A stretch of 64,000 nt of DNA from Pirellulaceae bacterium (GTDB taxonomy: Bacteria; Planctomycetota; Planctomycetia; Pirellulales; Pirellulaceae), in contig JAQWSU010000014.1 of NCBI GenBank assembly GCA_029243025.1, positions 1-64,000 on the forward strand. Reading direction: 5' to 3'. The notes under the pieces were generated by a model that was given only the letters and a program-made list of their open reading frames with translations, made no database searches and was not told the DNA's origin. Every line of letters begins with the position of its first letter. Position 1 is the first letter of the stretch. The translations under genes were made by a program, and so were the position numbers. This document shows, one piece after another, positions 53,665 through 63,234 of this stretch.

Positions 53665-55953
53665 TTACCGCCGTTTTTTTCGCTTTCCCTTTCCCCGTGA
53701 CCGGCTGGCATTTTTTGACGCGGCTTTGCGATTCTTGCTGTCACGTTTCAAGCTGTTCGACCCTCCCGATTGCCGTTGTTTCGTTGCTTGTTGAGGGCCC
53801 GTTTGCGAAGCCGTTATTTTCTCGATGACGTCAAAGTCCAATTCACGCCGATCCAGATCAACGCGTGCAATGCGGACCTTGAGGAGGTCTCCAAGTCGAA
53901 AACTGTTTTCCTCGCGGTGGCCGATGAGAGCGTGTATCGATCCGTCAAAGTAGTAGTCGTCCGGCGGTAGCGAATCGACATGAATCAGGCCTTCGGCCGG
54001 GATCTCAACGCCTTGGGCGAAGACGCCAAAGTCTTCGACGCCGGTGATCACGACTTTCATCGTTTCACCAATTCGCTTCGAGAAATAATTGAGCAACTTT
54101 AATTTGATCAATTCTCGCTCGGCAGCTTCCGCCCGTTGTTCACGCTGCGAACAGTGTTCGCCTTCATTCATCAAGTGATCGGCATCGGTGTGGGGGCTCT
54201 TATTACGGATAATCGAATCCATCAAGCGATGAATCGTGAGATCCGGGTAGCGTCGGATTGGCGACGTGAAGTGGCAGTAGTGTTTGGCCGCCAACGCATA
54301 GTGCCCTGAATCCTGCGGGCTGTAGACAGCCTTTTGCATGGATCGTAACACGGCGTAATTAACGGCCTGTCCGATTGAGGCGCCATTCAGTTCCTGAAGG
54401 ACCCGTTGGATCTCAAAGCGATTTTGTAAATCATCGCAAGGGATTCCCAGTTCACGCACGAATTCCGTCAACGTAGCCAGTTTTTTGGGGTCCGGCGTTT
54501 CGTGAACACGGCGAAGAAACGGGAGCTGGTCATCAGACAAGCGTTCGGCCACGGCTTCATTGGCCGCCAACATGAACTCTTCGATGATCTGGTGGCTTTC
54601 GGTGTGTTCGATTTTACGAGCACCTTTAACTTTGCCTTCACTATCCAGCTTGATTTTTATCTCGGGGAGTGACAATTCGATACTGCCACGCTCGTGCCGT
54701 CGCTTTCGTAAAATCATTGCCAGCTGATACATGTTTTTCAGCAAGTTAAATACATCGGAATCAAGTTTGCGATGCCAGTTAATCGGATTTTCGAGGTAGT
54801 CGTCGACCTCTTCATAGCTGAATCTTTGTTTGCTTTTGATGGCCGCGGAGCAGAAGTCGGTGGCAACCCGTGCCCCGTCGGCTGTGAATTCGATGAAGGC
54901 GGTTTTGGTAAACCGGACCTGGTCCGGTTGCAAACTTGCCAGATGATTCGAGATGATTTCCGGAATCATCGGAATCACTCGATCGGGCAAGTAGACGCTC
55001 GTGGCCCGATCGCGAGCTTCGCGGTCGAGCGCCGTATTGGGTTTCACAAAGTGCGAGACGTCGGCGATATGAACACCAAGCCGAAAGTGTCCATTTTCCA
55101 GCTTTTCCAGTGAGATTGCGTCGTCAAAGTCTCTCGCGTCTGCCGGGTCGATGGTGATCACGGTGGTAGCGGTGAGATCCGTACGATCTGCGAGTGTTTC
55201 AGGGTCGAATGCTTCGGCTTCTCCTCGAGCAACTTCGAGCACCTCTTCTGGAAAGCCATCGGGTAAGCAGAACTGGCGGAGGACGGTCAACGTATCGACC
55301 CCCGGTTGGCCATGTTTTCCCAAAACCTCGGTGATCACTCCCTCGCCCGGCTGCGTCGAGGACGGGTAGCGGATCAACTCGATGACCACTTTATCGTCTG
55401 GCTGGGCATTCTTGGCCCCCGGATCACCGACCGCAATTGGTGCAGGGAATTCGCCGCCATCGATTTGCACCAACCCAACCTCAGAACGTTCGAAATAAGT
55501 GCCGACGAACTGTTTGACTCCCCGTTCGACGACTTGCAGGATTTCGCCGCTGATTTTAGAGCCGCCTTGACTTGTTCGCCGGCGACTGGTGCGCACACGG
55601 ACAAGGTCACCCGTGGCCGCATCTTTGGTCTTTACGGCCGGAATAAAGATGTCGTCGGCGCGGCCCATGGCACGCTTCGTGCCCTTGGGGCGGACGAATC
55701 CGTAACCGGCATAGTTGCGTCGAAAGGTCCCGAGCACTTCATCAGTGCGTTGGCTGCCTGCGCCTTCGACCAAATGGTTCTTGCCGTAGCGAAGTTCACC
55801 TCGCTTGGCCAACTTTTTGATCGCTCGCTTCAAGTCCTGATGTTGCGACTTGTGGATGCCGATTTGTTTCGCGATGACGCGAGGTTTTACCGGTCGGTAG
55901 TTGGGACGACTGATATGGCGTAGGACGAGACGTTCTAGATCCTGGGCGCTCAT
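53665..55953 (-). CDS. rnr: Ribonuclease R (RNase II/RNB family 3'-5' exonuclease)
   Basis: This processive exonuclease degrades structured RNA. It has an N-terminal winged-helix region, two cold-shock domains, the RNB catalytic block ITIDPADARDFDDAISL with its metal-binding Asp residues, and then an S1 domain (GVEDFGVFAQGVEIPAEGLIH) before a basic C-terminal tail. Length (762 residues) fits RNase R, not RNase II. A TAGGAGG site lies four bases before the ATG, and a 15-bp repeat array begins directly upstream of that site. Confidence 0.95.
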   Translation of the reverse strand: MSAQDLERLVLRHISRPNYRPVKPRVIAKQIGIHKSQHQDLKRAIKKLAKRGELRYGKNHLVEGAGSQRTDEVLGTFRRNYAGYGFVRPKGTKRAMGRADDIFIPAVKTKDAATGDLVRVRTSRRRTSQGGSKISGEILQVVERGVKQFVGTYFERSEVGLVQIDGGEFPAPIAVGDPGAKNAQPDDKVVIELIRYPSSTQPGEGVITEVLGKHGQPGVDTLTVLRQFCLPDGFPEEVLEVARGEAEAFDPETLADRTDLTATTVITIDPADARDFDDAISLEKLENGHFRLGVHIADVSHFVKPNTALDREARDRATSVYLPDRVIPMIPEIISNHLASLQPDQVRFTKTAFIEFTADGARVATDFCSAAIKSKQRFSYEEVDDYLENPINWHRKLDSDVFNLLKNMYQLAMILRKRRHERGSIELSLPEIKIKLDSEGKVKGARKIEHTESHQIIEEFMLAANEAVAERLSDDQLPFLRRVHETPDPKKLATLTEFVRELGIPCDDLQNRFEIQRVLQELNGASIGQAVNYAVLRSMQKAVYSPQDSGHYALAAKHYCHFTSPIRRYPDLTIHRLMDSIIRNKSPHTDADHLMNEGEHCSQREQRAEAAERELIKLKLLNYFSKRIGETMKVVITGVEDFGVFAQGVEIPAEGLIHVDSLPPDDYYFDGSIHALIGHREENSFRLGDLLKVRIARVDLDRRELDFDVIEKITASQTGPQQATKQRQSGGSNSLKRDSKNRKAASKNASRSRGKGKRKKRR

Positions 55954-55965
55954 TTGGCCTCCTAG

Positions 55966-56070
55966 TGACGGGTTCCCTGATGACTGGCCCCCTGATGACT
56001 GGCCCTCTGATGACTGGCCCCCTGATGACTGGCCCCCTGATGACTGGCCCCCTGATGACTGGCCCCCCTA
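55966..56070. repeat. 15-bp tandem repeat array between yhaM-like gene and rnr
   Basis: Seven successive units of TGACTGGCCCCCTGA occupy this stretch. The first (55966-55980) and last are degenerate, and the second core unit has one change. The array starts two bases upstream of the rnr ribosome site and lies 38 bases from the upstream stop, so if the two genes share a transcript it is part of the mRNA leader of rnr. Confidence 0.95.
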
Positions 56071-56108
56071 ATGACTGCTGGCGATCGTCACCATCTTGGG
56101 GGAGGTAT

Positions 56109-57071
56109 TTATGGAGCCTTGAACAGCTTGCGACCAAGGTGCGGATGATAGGTGGTCCAAGCACTGCCTTCGTTTGGATCGTCTCGCATCAATTGGTCGA
56201 AGTTGTGCACTTTCGCATCAAGGTCATCCAGATAGTGTAGGACCAAAGCTTCCATTGTCATGGGGACTTTTGGGCTTCCGTATTCTAATTTTCCATGATG
56301 GCTGACGATCATATGCTTTAGCTGCATTGCCAAGCCGGCAGGGAATTCTTCACCGGACAATTCGGACACCTCTTGCAGCTTGCGATCGAGAATTGTGACG
56401 CCTTGGACCAGGTGCCCCACCATTTGGCCCTCATCCGAATATCCGAGCGCTTTGTCGTAGGTTAATTCGTCGATCTTTCCAATGTCGTGAAGAAACGTTC
56501 CCATGACCAACAGGTCATGGTCAACCTGAGGGTAATGCGGACATACTGATTCCACGACTCGAATCAGATGCACGACATGTTCCAGCAGGCCACCCGGATA
56601 GGCATGGTGGTGTTTGATACCTGCTGGAGCACGTGAAAACTTCTTCATGAAGCTTTCATCCATTAAGAAACATTCCGCGAGGCTCTTGAGATGAAGGTCT
56701 TCCAGGGCACGGAGTGCTTTGCCCAGGGTCCGCTGCAATTCCTCTCGCTGTGCGGATGAAAGATTAACAAAGTCTTCTTCGTTGATACTGCCCGGTTCCG
56801 CTTCCTCGATCTGATTGACGATGATTTGTAGATTGCCGTTGTAGATTTGCGAGCTTCCTTGCACCTGCACATAGTCACCGTTGTCAAATGCAAGGTACAC
56901 GCTGTTGCTGGCATTCCACATCATCGCGTTGACGCTGCCGCTCCGATCAGACAAGCGAAGTTGCAAATAGAGATTCCCATTTCGGTTGGGTCGTAACTGC
57001 TTCTCGGATGCGATGAAGACGTCGTCGATGTCTTCGCGATCGCCCAGTTCTTTGAGATAACGCCGTGCCAT
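56109..57071 (-). CDS. YhaM-like 3'-5' exoribonuclease with OB-fold and HD domains
   Basis: An N-terminal OB fold (LQLRLSDRSGSVNAMMWN) binds nucleic acid. The second half is an HD phosphohydrolase domain: HHHAYPGGLLEHVVHL, FLHDIGKIDEL and the later IVSHHGKLEYG give the metal ligands. The order and length (320 residues from ATG 57071) match B. subtilis YhaM (314). An AAAGGG site precedes the start; a longer frame to 57152 is not family-like. It precedes rnr, so two RNA exonucleases are side by side. Confidence 0.88.
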   Translation of the reverse strand: MARRYLKELGDREDIDDVFIASEKQLRPNRNGNLYLQLRLSDRSGSVNAMMWNASNSVYLAFDNGDYVQVQGSSQIYNGNLQIIVNQIEEAEPGSINEEDFVNLSSAQREELQRTLGKALRALEDLHLKSLAECFLMDESFMKKFSRAPAGIKHHHAYPGGLLEHVVHLIRVVESVCPHYPQVDHDLLVMGTFLHDIGKIDELTYDKALGYSDEGQMVGHLVQGVTILDRKLQEVSELSGEEFPAGLAMQLKHMIVSHHGKLEYGSPKVPMTMEALVLHYLDDLDAKVHNFDQLMRDDPNEGSAWTTYHPHLGRKLFKAP

Positions 57072-57387
57072 TAATTGCCCTTTGGGTCTGTTGGATTTGT
57101 CGAAGTTGCAGAAACATGCTCGGCACGATGGCCGCGAGAGGAGCACGACCACACCAGACTGCTGCGATTTTAGAGGGCAGTCGGGGGGGCCAACAAGGTG
57201 GTCGGAGAGCGGATTCGCCCCATAAACGACTTCCTGTCATCGCTTTTTCGCTTAAACAAAGGCTCGGCTTGCCGATTTTACTACGCCTAACCTAGAATGC
57301 CGCCAGTTGATCGCGGCTTTCATCAGTCGTGAAAACCAACTCAGATACAGCTGCTGATGGGCAGCATCGAGGAGTAAGAGAGAATCC

Positions 57388-58908
57388 ATGGCAAAGCAAC
57401 CTGCCAACGCAATTAATCCCAGTCGGCAAGCGGATTATCCCCAATGGTATCAAGAGGTCATCAAGGCGGCTGATTTGGCAGAGGCCTCCGATGTGCGTGG
57501 CTGCATGGTCATCAAGCCCTGGGGCTACAGCTTATGGGAGAATATGCAACAGGTGCTCGACCGCATGTTTAAAGAGACGGGGCATGAAAATGCCTATTTC
57601 CCCTTGTTTATCCCGATGCGGTTTTTAGAAAAAGAAGCTGAACACGTGGAGGGTTTCGCCAAAGAATGTGCCGTCGTCACCCATCATCGGCTGGAGCCTG
57701 GACCTGATGGCGGTTTGGTTCCCGCAGGCCCGCTCGATGAGCCCCTGATTGTACGACCAACGAGCGAAACGATTATTGGGGCCACCTACGCACGATGGAT
57801 TCAGTCGTATCGGGATCTTCCCATCTTGATCAACCAATGGGCGAATGTCGTCCGCTGGGAAATGCGGACACGAATGTTTTTGCGGACCGCAGAATTCCTC
57901 TGGCAAGAAGGACACACGGCTCACGCGACTCAAGAGGAAGCGATCGAAGAAACGATGCAAATGTTGCGTGTCTACGCCGATTTTGCCGAAAACTACATGG
58001 CGATGCCCGTGGTCCAAGGTGAAAAGACCGATGGCGAAAGGTTCCCGGGCGCGGTCGCTACTTACAGTATCGAAGCCATGATGCAGGATCGTAAAGCACT
58101 CCAAGCGGGAACCTCGCACTTTCTCGGGCAAAACTTTTCGCGTGCCCAGGAAATTAAATTTCAGGATCAACACGGTCAAGAAGTTTTTGCCTGGACCACC
58201 TCCTGGGGAGTCTCCACCCGATTGGTGGGCGGTCTCGTCATGTCTCACTCGGACGACGATGGCTTGGTGTTGCCACCCAAACTAGCTCCCAAGCATGTGG
58301 TGATCTTGCCGATCTATCGAAAAGACGAAGAAAAAGCCGCCGTGTTGGAATACTGCAACTCGCTCAAGCAAGAATTGGAACAACAGCCTTATTCAGACGG
58401 TCGGGTTCGCGTTCTGATTGACGATCGTGATCTTCGAGGCGGAGAGAAAAACTGGCAACACATCAAACGTGGTGTGCCGCTCCGAATGGAGGTTGGACCT
58501 CGGGATGTCAAAAGCAATGCTGTCTTTCTCGCCCGCCGCGACAAAGGTGTGAAGGAAAAGCAGAGTGTGCCGCGAACCGAGATGATCGCCAAGGTTGGCC
58601 AACTGTTGGACGAAATTCAAAACGGTCTCTACCAGCGAGCACTTGCTCTCAGAGAAGAAAACAGCTGCCGCATCGAATCGCTCGACGACTTTCGAGCTTA
58701 CTTTACTGCGAAAGATTCAGATAAACCGGAAATTCATGGAGGATTTGCTTGGTGCCACTGGAGCGAGTCGCCTGAGATGGACCGCTTGCTTAAGGAGATG
58801 AAGGTTACGATTCGGTGTGTACCGATGGATGGCAATGAAGAGTCCGGAACCTGTATCTTTACCGGGAAACCGAGCGCCAGGCGAGCTGTCTTCGCGAAAG
58901 CCTACTAA
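57388..58908 (+). CDS. proS: Prolyl-tRNA synthetase, short (type 3) form
   Basis: This class II synthetase charges tRNA-Pro. Class motifs are visible in MVIKPWGYSLWENMQ, VRPTSETII and TRMFLRTAEFLWQEGHTAHA. There is no editing insert between motifs 2 and 3, which marks the archaeal/eukaryotic-type form. The C-terminal domain has Cys residues (WCHW, TCIFTGKPS) and ends in FAKAY, both typical of that form. Length (506 residues) fits. The ATG follows an AGAGAG-like site. Confidence 0.95.
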   Translation: MAKQPANAINPSRQADYPQWYQEVIKAADLAEASDVRGCMVIKPWGYSLWENMQQVLDRMFKETGHENAYFPLFIPMRFLEKEAEHVEGFAKECAVVTHHRLEPGPDGGLVPAGPLDEPLIVRPTSETIIGATYARWIQSYRDLPILINQWANVVRWEMRTRMFLRTAEFLWQEGHTAHATQEEAIEETMQMLRVYADFAENYMAMPVVQGEKTDGERFPGAVATYSIEAMMQDRKALQAGTSHFLGQNFSRAQEIKFQDQHGQEVFAWTTSWGVSTRLVGGLVMSHSDDDGLVLPPKLAPKHVVILPIYRKDEEKAAVLEYCNSLKQELEQQPYSDGRVRVLIDDRDLRGGEKNWQHIKRGVPLRMEVGPRDVKSNAVFLARRDKGVKEKQSVPRTEMIAKVGQLLDEIQNGLYQRALALREENSCRIESLDDFRAYFTAKDSDKPEIHGGFAWCHWSESPEMDRLLKEMKVTIRCVPMDGNEESGTCIFTGKPSARRAVFAKAY

Positions 58909-58972
58909 GGCTTGTTGAGTCGCTCAATGCGACGTTAAGTTCCCGCTCCTCTCAACAGTGAAGCTTTGCAAC

Positions 58973-59509
58973 ATGGCTGAGATTCGTTCCGCTCGACCCG
59001 TCGTAATGTTGATTGCCGTTTGTAGCCGCTACGAGCAGGCATTGGATTGGGCTGCTCAACGGGCTGAAACGGAATTTGGTCCGATTGAGTTGCGAAGTCC
59101 CGCCTTTGAATTTAATCAAACCGAATACTATCAGGCCTCCATGGGAGCTGGACTGAAGAAGCAGTTCCTCGCTCTGCGAAGACTTATTGACCCGGGGCAA
59201 TTACGTCATGTCAAACGCAGTTCGAATGGCTGGGAAATCGAATATGCGAAACAGACTGATTGGCCGGAAGAACGTCCGCTGAACCTGGACCCGGGCTATG
59301 TGTCGGAGGCCAAGCTTGTTTTGGCCTCCACCAAAGATCACTCCCACCGAATTTACCTCGATGATGGGATTTACGCCGAGGTGACACTGCATTACCGGGG
59401 CGGTCGCTGGCAGAAATCCGCCTGGACTTATCCGGATTATCAACAGGCGGATTTTCAGGAGTTTTTTCTTCGTTGTCGCGATTTTTTGCGGCTGGAATTG
59501 CGTCAATAA
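58973..59509 (+). CDS. DUF4416 family protein
   Basis: The 178-residue cytoplasmic protein shows the whole DUF4416 pattern: FNQTEYYQASMG, then RPLNLDPGYVSEAKLVLAST and HRIYLDDGIYAEVTL, and WTYPDY near the end. The family is found in several deep bacterial groups without a known function. The start is ATG 58973; a GTG at 58958 is possible. It lies 64 bases after proS and may be read from the same mRNA. Confidence 0.9.
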   Translation: MAEIRSARPVVMLIAVCSRYEQALDWAAQRAETEFGPIELRSPAFEFNQTEYYQASMGAGLKKQFLALRRLIDPGQLRHVKRSSNGWEIEYAKQTDWPEERPLNLDPGYVSEAKLVLASTKDHSHRIYLDDGIYAEVTLHYRGGRWQKSAWTYPDYQQADFQEFFLRCRDFLRLELRQ

Positions 59510-59679
59510 AGCTTCTGTCGCGATGATTTTGACGACGAACGGCGGATCATCGGTTGTGTATTTGAAAGGAGAGTCGAACTTGGCCTGCGACTTAGGTTTC
59601 CAAGCTCGCACTTCAATGATTACCATGGAGGAAGGCGCGGGGGTCGCGCAAGATTTCTGCCGATGACAGGGAATACCTC

Positions 59680-60867
59680 ATGAAGTCAGTTTTTTTTATT
59701 GCCCTTGCGGCAGTGCTACTTGGTGCGGCGGTTGGTGTTGGTTCTTCGGTGTATCAGTTTAATCGTGTCCCGACCTATGCATTTTCAAAGCCTGCGGTGG
59801 AAAATGCGCTGAGTTCGCATCAGCAAGTGAGCCAGGATCCGGGTATCGCGAGTTTGGAAGTGATTGGTTCTCGCGAATTCAATTTTGGCGTGATGTCTAA
59901 AGAGGAAACTCGCCAACATACCTTCGTCGTCAAGAACGTCGGCGATGGGCCGTTGACACTCCAATTCATCGATAAGTCCTGCCAATGTACCGATGTGACG
60001 ATGTCCCGTAGTATTGTTCCTCCTGGCGAATTGACGGACGTCACGCTCAGTTGGCAACCCAACAACTACCGCTTTGATTTCAGCCAGATTGCTCGATTCA
60101 AGACGAATGACCCATCGATGCAGGAGTTGGATTTGCGGATCAAAGGGCGAGTGCAACAGCTCGTTCGTCCCGTCCCTGCTTCGTTAAGTTTTGATGGCTT
60201 GCGAGCCGACCAACAATCTTCTGTGAAGCTTGTTCTGTACGGCTATCGAGACGATGATTTGGAGGTCGAACAGGTTGAATTCCTCAAGGCGGGAACGGCT
60301 GATTTCTTCGAAGCAACCGTGAAGCCGTTAGACAGTGAGCAGCTTGCCGAAGAGCCTGGCGCAAAAAGCGGGGCTGCCATTACGGTCACGCTCAAGCCGG
60401 GGGTGCCGATTGGAACCTTTTCGCAGCGGATTCGGTTGCGAACGAACCAGACCGAGTTGGAACCGATTGACTTGCCTGTGCAGGGGTCGATTGTTGGGGA
60501 TATCAGTGTGTTTGGTGCGGGGCTTGACCGTCAGACGGGCGTCCTCGAGTTGGGGGTGCTCAAGGGTAAGCAGTTGCACCAACGGAAGCTGTTTGTTGTC
60601 GCCCGGGGGGCGGATTCTGCCAGCGTTGAATTCAAAGTTGTCGAAACTGATCCAGCCGATGTTCTGGAAGCTTCGTTTGACGAGCCGACGTTGGCTGGTG
60701 GTCTAAAGAGATACCCGCTTTCGATCCGAATTAAACCGAACGGCGAGATTATTGACCGTACAGGTAGTAAAGTAGGGCCTTTGGGGAGAATCGTGATTGA
60801 ATCGAACCGCCTAGACTCGCCTAAGTTGAATCTGTATGTCAGTTTTCTCCTCGAAGAGAGTCCCTAG
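59680..60867 (+). CDS. DUF1573 exported protein
   Basis: An N-terminal signal or anchor (FIALAAVLLGAAVGVGSSVY) is followed by an immunoglobulin-like DUF1573 domain. It begins REFNFGVMSKEETRQHTFVVKN and contains the characteristic DKSCQCTDV Cys pair. Further beta-sandwich domains follow to the C-terminus. DUF1573 proteins are periplasmic and of unknown role. It lies 73 bases before a gene for a multihaem protein and is probably co-transcribed with it. Confidence 0.88.
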   Translation: MKSVFFIALAAVLLGAAVGVGSSVYQFNRVPTYAFSKPAVENALSSHQQVSQDPGIASLEVIGSREFNFGVMSKEETRQHTFVVKNVGDGPLTLQFIDKSCQCTDVTMSRSIVPPGELTDVTLSWQPNNYRFDFSQIARFKTNDPSMQELDLRIKGRVQQLVRPVPASLSFDGLRADQQSSVKLVLYGYRDDDLEVEQVEFLKAGTADFFEATVKPLDSEQLAEEPGAKSGAAITVTLKPGVPIGTFSQRIRLRTNQTELEPIDLPVQGSIVGDISVFGAGLDRQTGVLELGVLKGKQLHQRKLFVVARGADSASVEFKVVETDPADVLEASFDEPTLAGGLKRYPLSIRIKPNGEIIDRTGSKVGPLGRIVIESNRLDSPKLNLYVSFLLEESP

Positions 60868-60940
60868 TTTTGCGCCTTTGCCACCATCGCTGGCAAAGGT
60901 AGCCAATTAATCTGACCGTTTAGCTTTTGGGTTCCAACTT

Positions 60941-62431
60941 ATGAGTCGCCATCTAACCGTTTTTGTAGCCCTGGCCCTCCTGTCCGTCTTGCTGGTTTCG
61001 TCCTGGCAGATCGCTCAGTCTGATGAGACTGCGGCAACAACACGACAAAATGAGTTCGAAGGGTGGCAAAAGCCAGAGGTTGCTCTTTTGATCACCGGAC
61101 GTCAACACGGCTACATCGAACCGTGCGGTTGCACGGGTCTGGCGAACCAGAAAGGTGGAATGGCCCGCCGTCATTCCTTATTGAAGCAATTGAAAGCAAA
61201 AGGATGGGACGTTGTTCCCCTCGATGTGGGAAATCAAGTACGTCGTTTCGGAGCTCAAGCCGCGGCAAAGTTTCTTTCGACGGTGGATGGTCTTCGCGAG
61301 ATGGAGTACGGAGCGGTGGCGTTTGGTCCCGATGATCTGCGTCTGACACTTGGAGATCTGATTGCAGCGGTGGCCAGCCAGACGGGTGAGTCTGACTTGT
61401 TCATTTGTGCCAATGCAAACCCGGCCGGCTTTGTCGAAGGGTTTCGGGTGATCGAAGCGGGGGGGATGCGTATCGGTGTCGCTGCTGTCCTGGGAACGGA
61501 GCAACTCGCTCGTGTGACCCAAGAGGACATTTTCAAGAGTGCTCCGATGGAGTCACTGAAGGACACCATGGTGCAAATGAAAGCTGCAAATTGCGATTTC
61601 CAGGTATTGCTCTCTCATGCGTCGATTGACGAGTCATCTTTGTTCGCCAAGGCGTTCCCTCAACTGGACCTGGTTGTAACGGCGGGTGGCGCGGGCGAGC
61701 CAACATTCAAGCCGCAAGAGATCGCAGGTGCGAAGGCGGTGATGATACAAGCTGGCACCAAAGGCATGTATGCGGGAGTGGTTGGCATCTACAAGCAGGG
61801 AGAAGATCGACTCAAGTATCAGCGAATTCCGTTGGATGATCGATTTGAGGATTCAACGGAGATGCTCGACATTCTTGCCGCTTACCAAGATAAGCTGAAG
61901 CAGCAAGGCCTTGCCGGTTTGGGCTTATCGCCAGTTGCCCATCCTAGCGGTCGCAAGTACGTCGGTTCGGAAAGCTGTGGCGATTGTCATGTTCAAGCTT
62001 ATGAGAAATGGCTTGAGACGCCTCATGCTCATGCCACCGATTCGATCTCTCAGCCCACCGAACGAGCAGATATTCCCAGGCATCATGATCCTGAGTGTAT
62101 CAGTTGTCATGTGACCGGTTGGGACCCCCAGCGTTATATTCCTTACGATTCCGGCTACTTGGATCTTGAAAAATCGGCCCTGTTGCATGGCAACGGTTGT
62201 GAGAACTGCCATGGTCCGGGGAGTCAGCATGTGGCGGCCGAGAATGGCGAGATCGAGAATCTTACCGATGAACTCATCGCAAAATATCGCGGGCAGATGC
62301 GGTTAGAGATGGGCAAAGCGACCCATGAAAAATGCCTTGAATGTCACGACCTGGACAACAGTCCAGACTTTCACAAGCCGGGTCAATTTGAGGCCTACTG
62401 GAAGGAAGTTGCGCACCCGTGGAGTGACTGA
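60941..62431 (+). CDS. UshA-like phosphoesterase-fold/tetrahaem cytochrome fusion
   Basis: A signal anchor is followed by about 300 residues similar to the 5'-nucleotidase/UshA metallophosphoesterase fold (LITGRQHGYIEPCGC start, LDVGN, VAFGPDD, LLSHASIDE). The usual metal-binding His/Asp set appears incomplete (ITGRQHG in place of TNDxHG). The last 150 residues carry four CxxCH haem c sites (CGDCH, CISCH, CENCH, CLECH) in a cytochrome c554-like arrangement. It is therefore a periplasmic electron-transfer protein. The fold of the first part may serve as a scaffold. The electron partner is unknown. Confidence 0.87.
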   Translation: MSRHLTVFVALALLSVLLVSSWQIAQSDETAATTRQNEFEGWQKPEVALLITGRQHGYIEPCGCTGLANQKGGMARRHSLLKQLKAKGWDVVPLDVGNQVRRFGAQAAAKFLSTVDGLREMEYGAVAFGPDDLRLTLGDLIAAVASQTGESDLFICANANPAGFVEGFRVIEAGGMRIGVAAVLGTEQLARVTQEDIFKSAPMESLKDTMVQMKAANCDFQVLLSHASIDESSLFAKAFPQLDLVVTAGGAGEPTFKPQEIAGAKAVMIQAGTKGMYAGVVGIYKQGEDRLKYQRIPLDDRFEDSTEMLDILAAYQDKLKQQGLAGLGLSPVAHPSGRKYVGSESCGDCHVQAYEKWLETPHAHATDSISQPTERADIPRHHDPECISCHVTGWDPQRYIPYDSGYLDLEKSALLHGNGCENCHGPGSQHVAAENGEIENLTDELIAKYRGQMRLEMGKATHEKCLECHDLDNSPDFHKPGQFEAYWKEVAHPWSD

Positions 62432-62472
62432 GACGCGGTGGCAGCGGCGAGGGAGAGATGACTTGAATTGGG

Positions 62473-63228
62473 TCAAGCTCCGGAGTTCAATTCGGCCATT
62501 ACGTCATCTGGAATGTTGAAGTTTGCCGATACGTTTTGGACGTCGTCATGATCATCGAGTAGTTCCATTAGCTTGAGCACTTTGCGCCCTGTGCTGGCAT
62601 CGAGATCGACAGTGGCTGATGGTATCCGCGTCAACTGTTTGACTGTGGGTTCGATTTGGGCTTCTTCGAGGGCTGCCAGCAGATCGGCGTAAGCGTCGGG
62701 TTCGCAGGTGATTTCGAACTGGTCACCCTGCTGTTCCACGTTGTCACCGCCGGCGTCCAAGATAACTTCCATCAGCCGATCTTCATCGACTTGATCAGTC
62801 GGCACGACGATCAAGCCTTTGCGGTCGAATAAGTAGGCGACACAACCGGTGCCACCAAGCTTTCCACCGTACACTTCGAACAGTTTTCGAATTTCGGGTG
62901 CCGTTCGATTGCGGTTGTCGGTCATGATTTCGCACATCACGGCGACGCCGTTGGGACCGTAGCCCTCGTACAGAACTTCCTCAACATCCCCGCCGTCGAG
63001 TTCGCCAGTACCTTTTTTGATGGCTCGATCAATATTATCTTTGGGCATCCGAGCAGCCCGGGCGTCGGCCAGCGGTACCCTCAAGCTGACGTTTGTATCC
63101 GGATCAGCACCGCCAATTCGGGCTGCTACCATCAATGCTTTGGAGATTTTGCTCCAGACCTTGCCGCGTTTGTTGTCGATCAGCGCTTTTTTGTGTTTGA
63201 TGCCCGCCCAATGTGAATGACCTGCCAT
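62473..63228 (-). CDS. yebC: YebC/PmpR-family protein
   Basis: The MAGHSHWAGIKHKKALID start is diagnostic, and AARMPKDNIDRAIKKGTGE and GYGPNGVAVM confirm the family. Members were described as transcription regulators; recent work links some of them to relief of ribosome stalling. Length (251 residues) is normal. It lies six bases after the stop of a TPR gene on the same strand. It is convergent with the cytochrome gene. Confidence 0.95.
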   Translation of the reverse strand: MAGHSHWAGIKHKKALIDNKRGKVWSKISKALMVAARIGGADPDTNVSLRVPLADARAARMPKDNIDRAIKKGTGELDGGDVEEVLYEGYGPNGVAVMCEIMTDNRNRTAPEIRKLFEVYGGKLGGTGCVAYLFDRKGLIVVPTDQVDEDRLMEVILDAGGDNVEQQGDQFEITCEPDAYADLLAALEEAQIEPTVKQLTRIPSATVDLDASTGRKVLKLMELLDDHDDVQNVSANFNIPDDVMAELNSGA

Positions 63229-63234
63229 TTTGCC

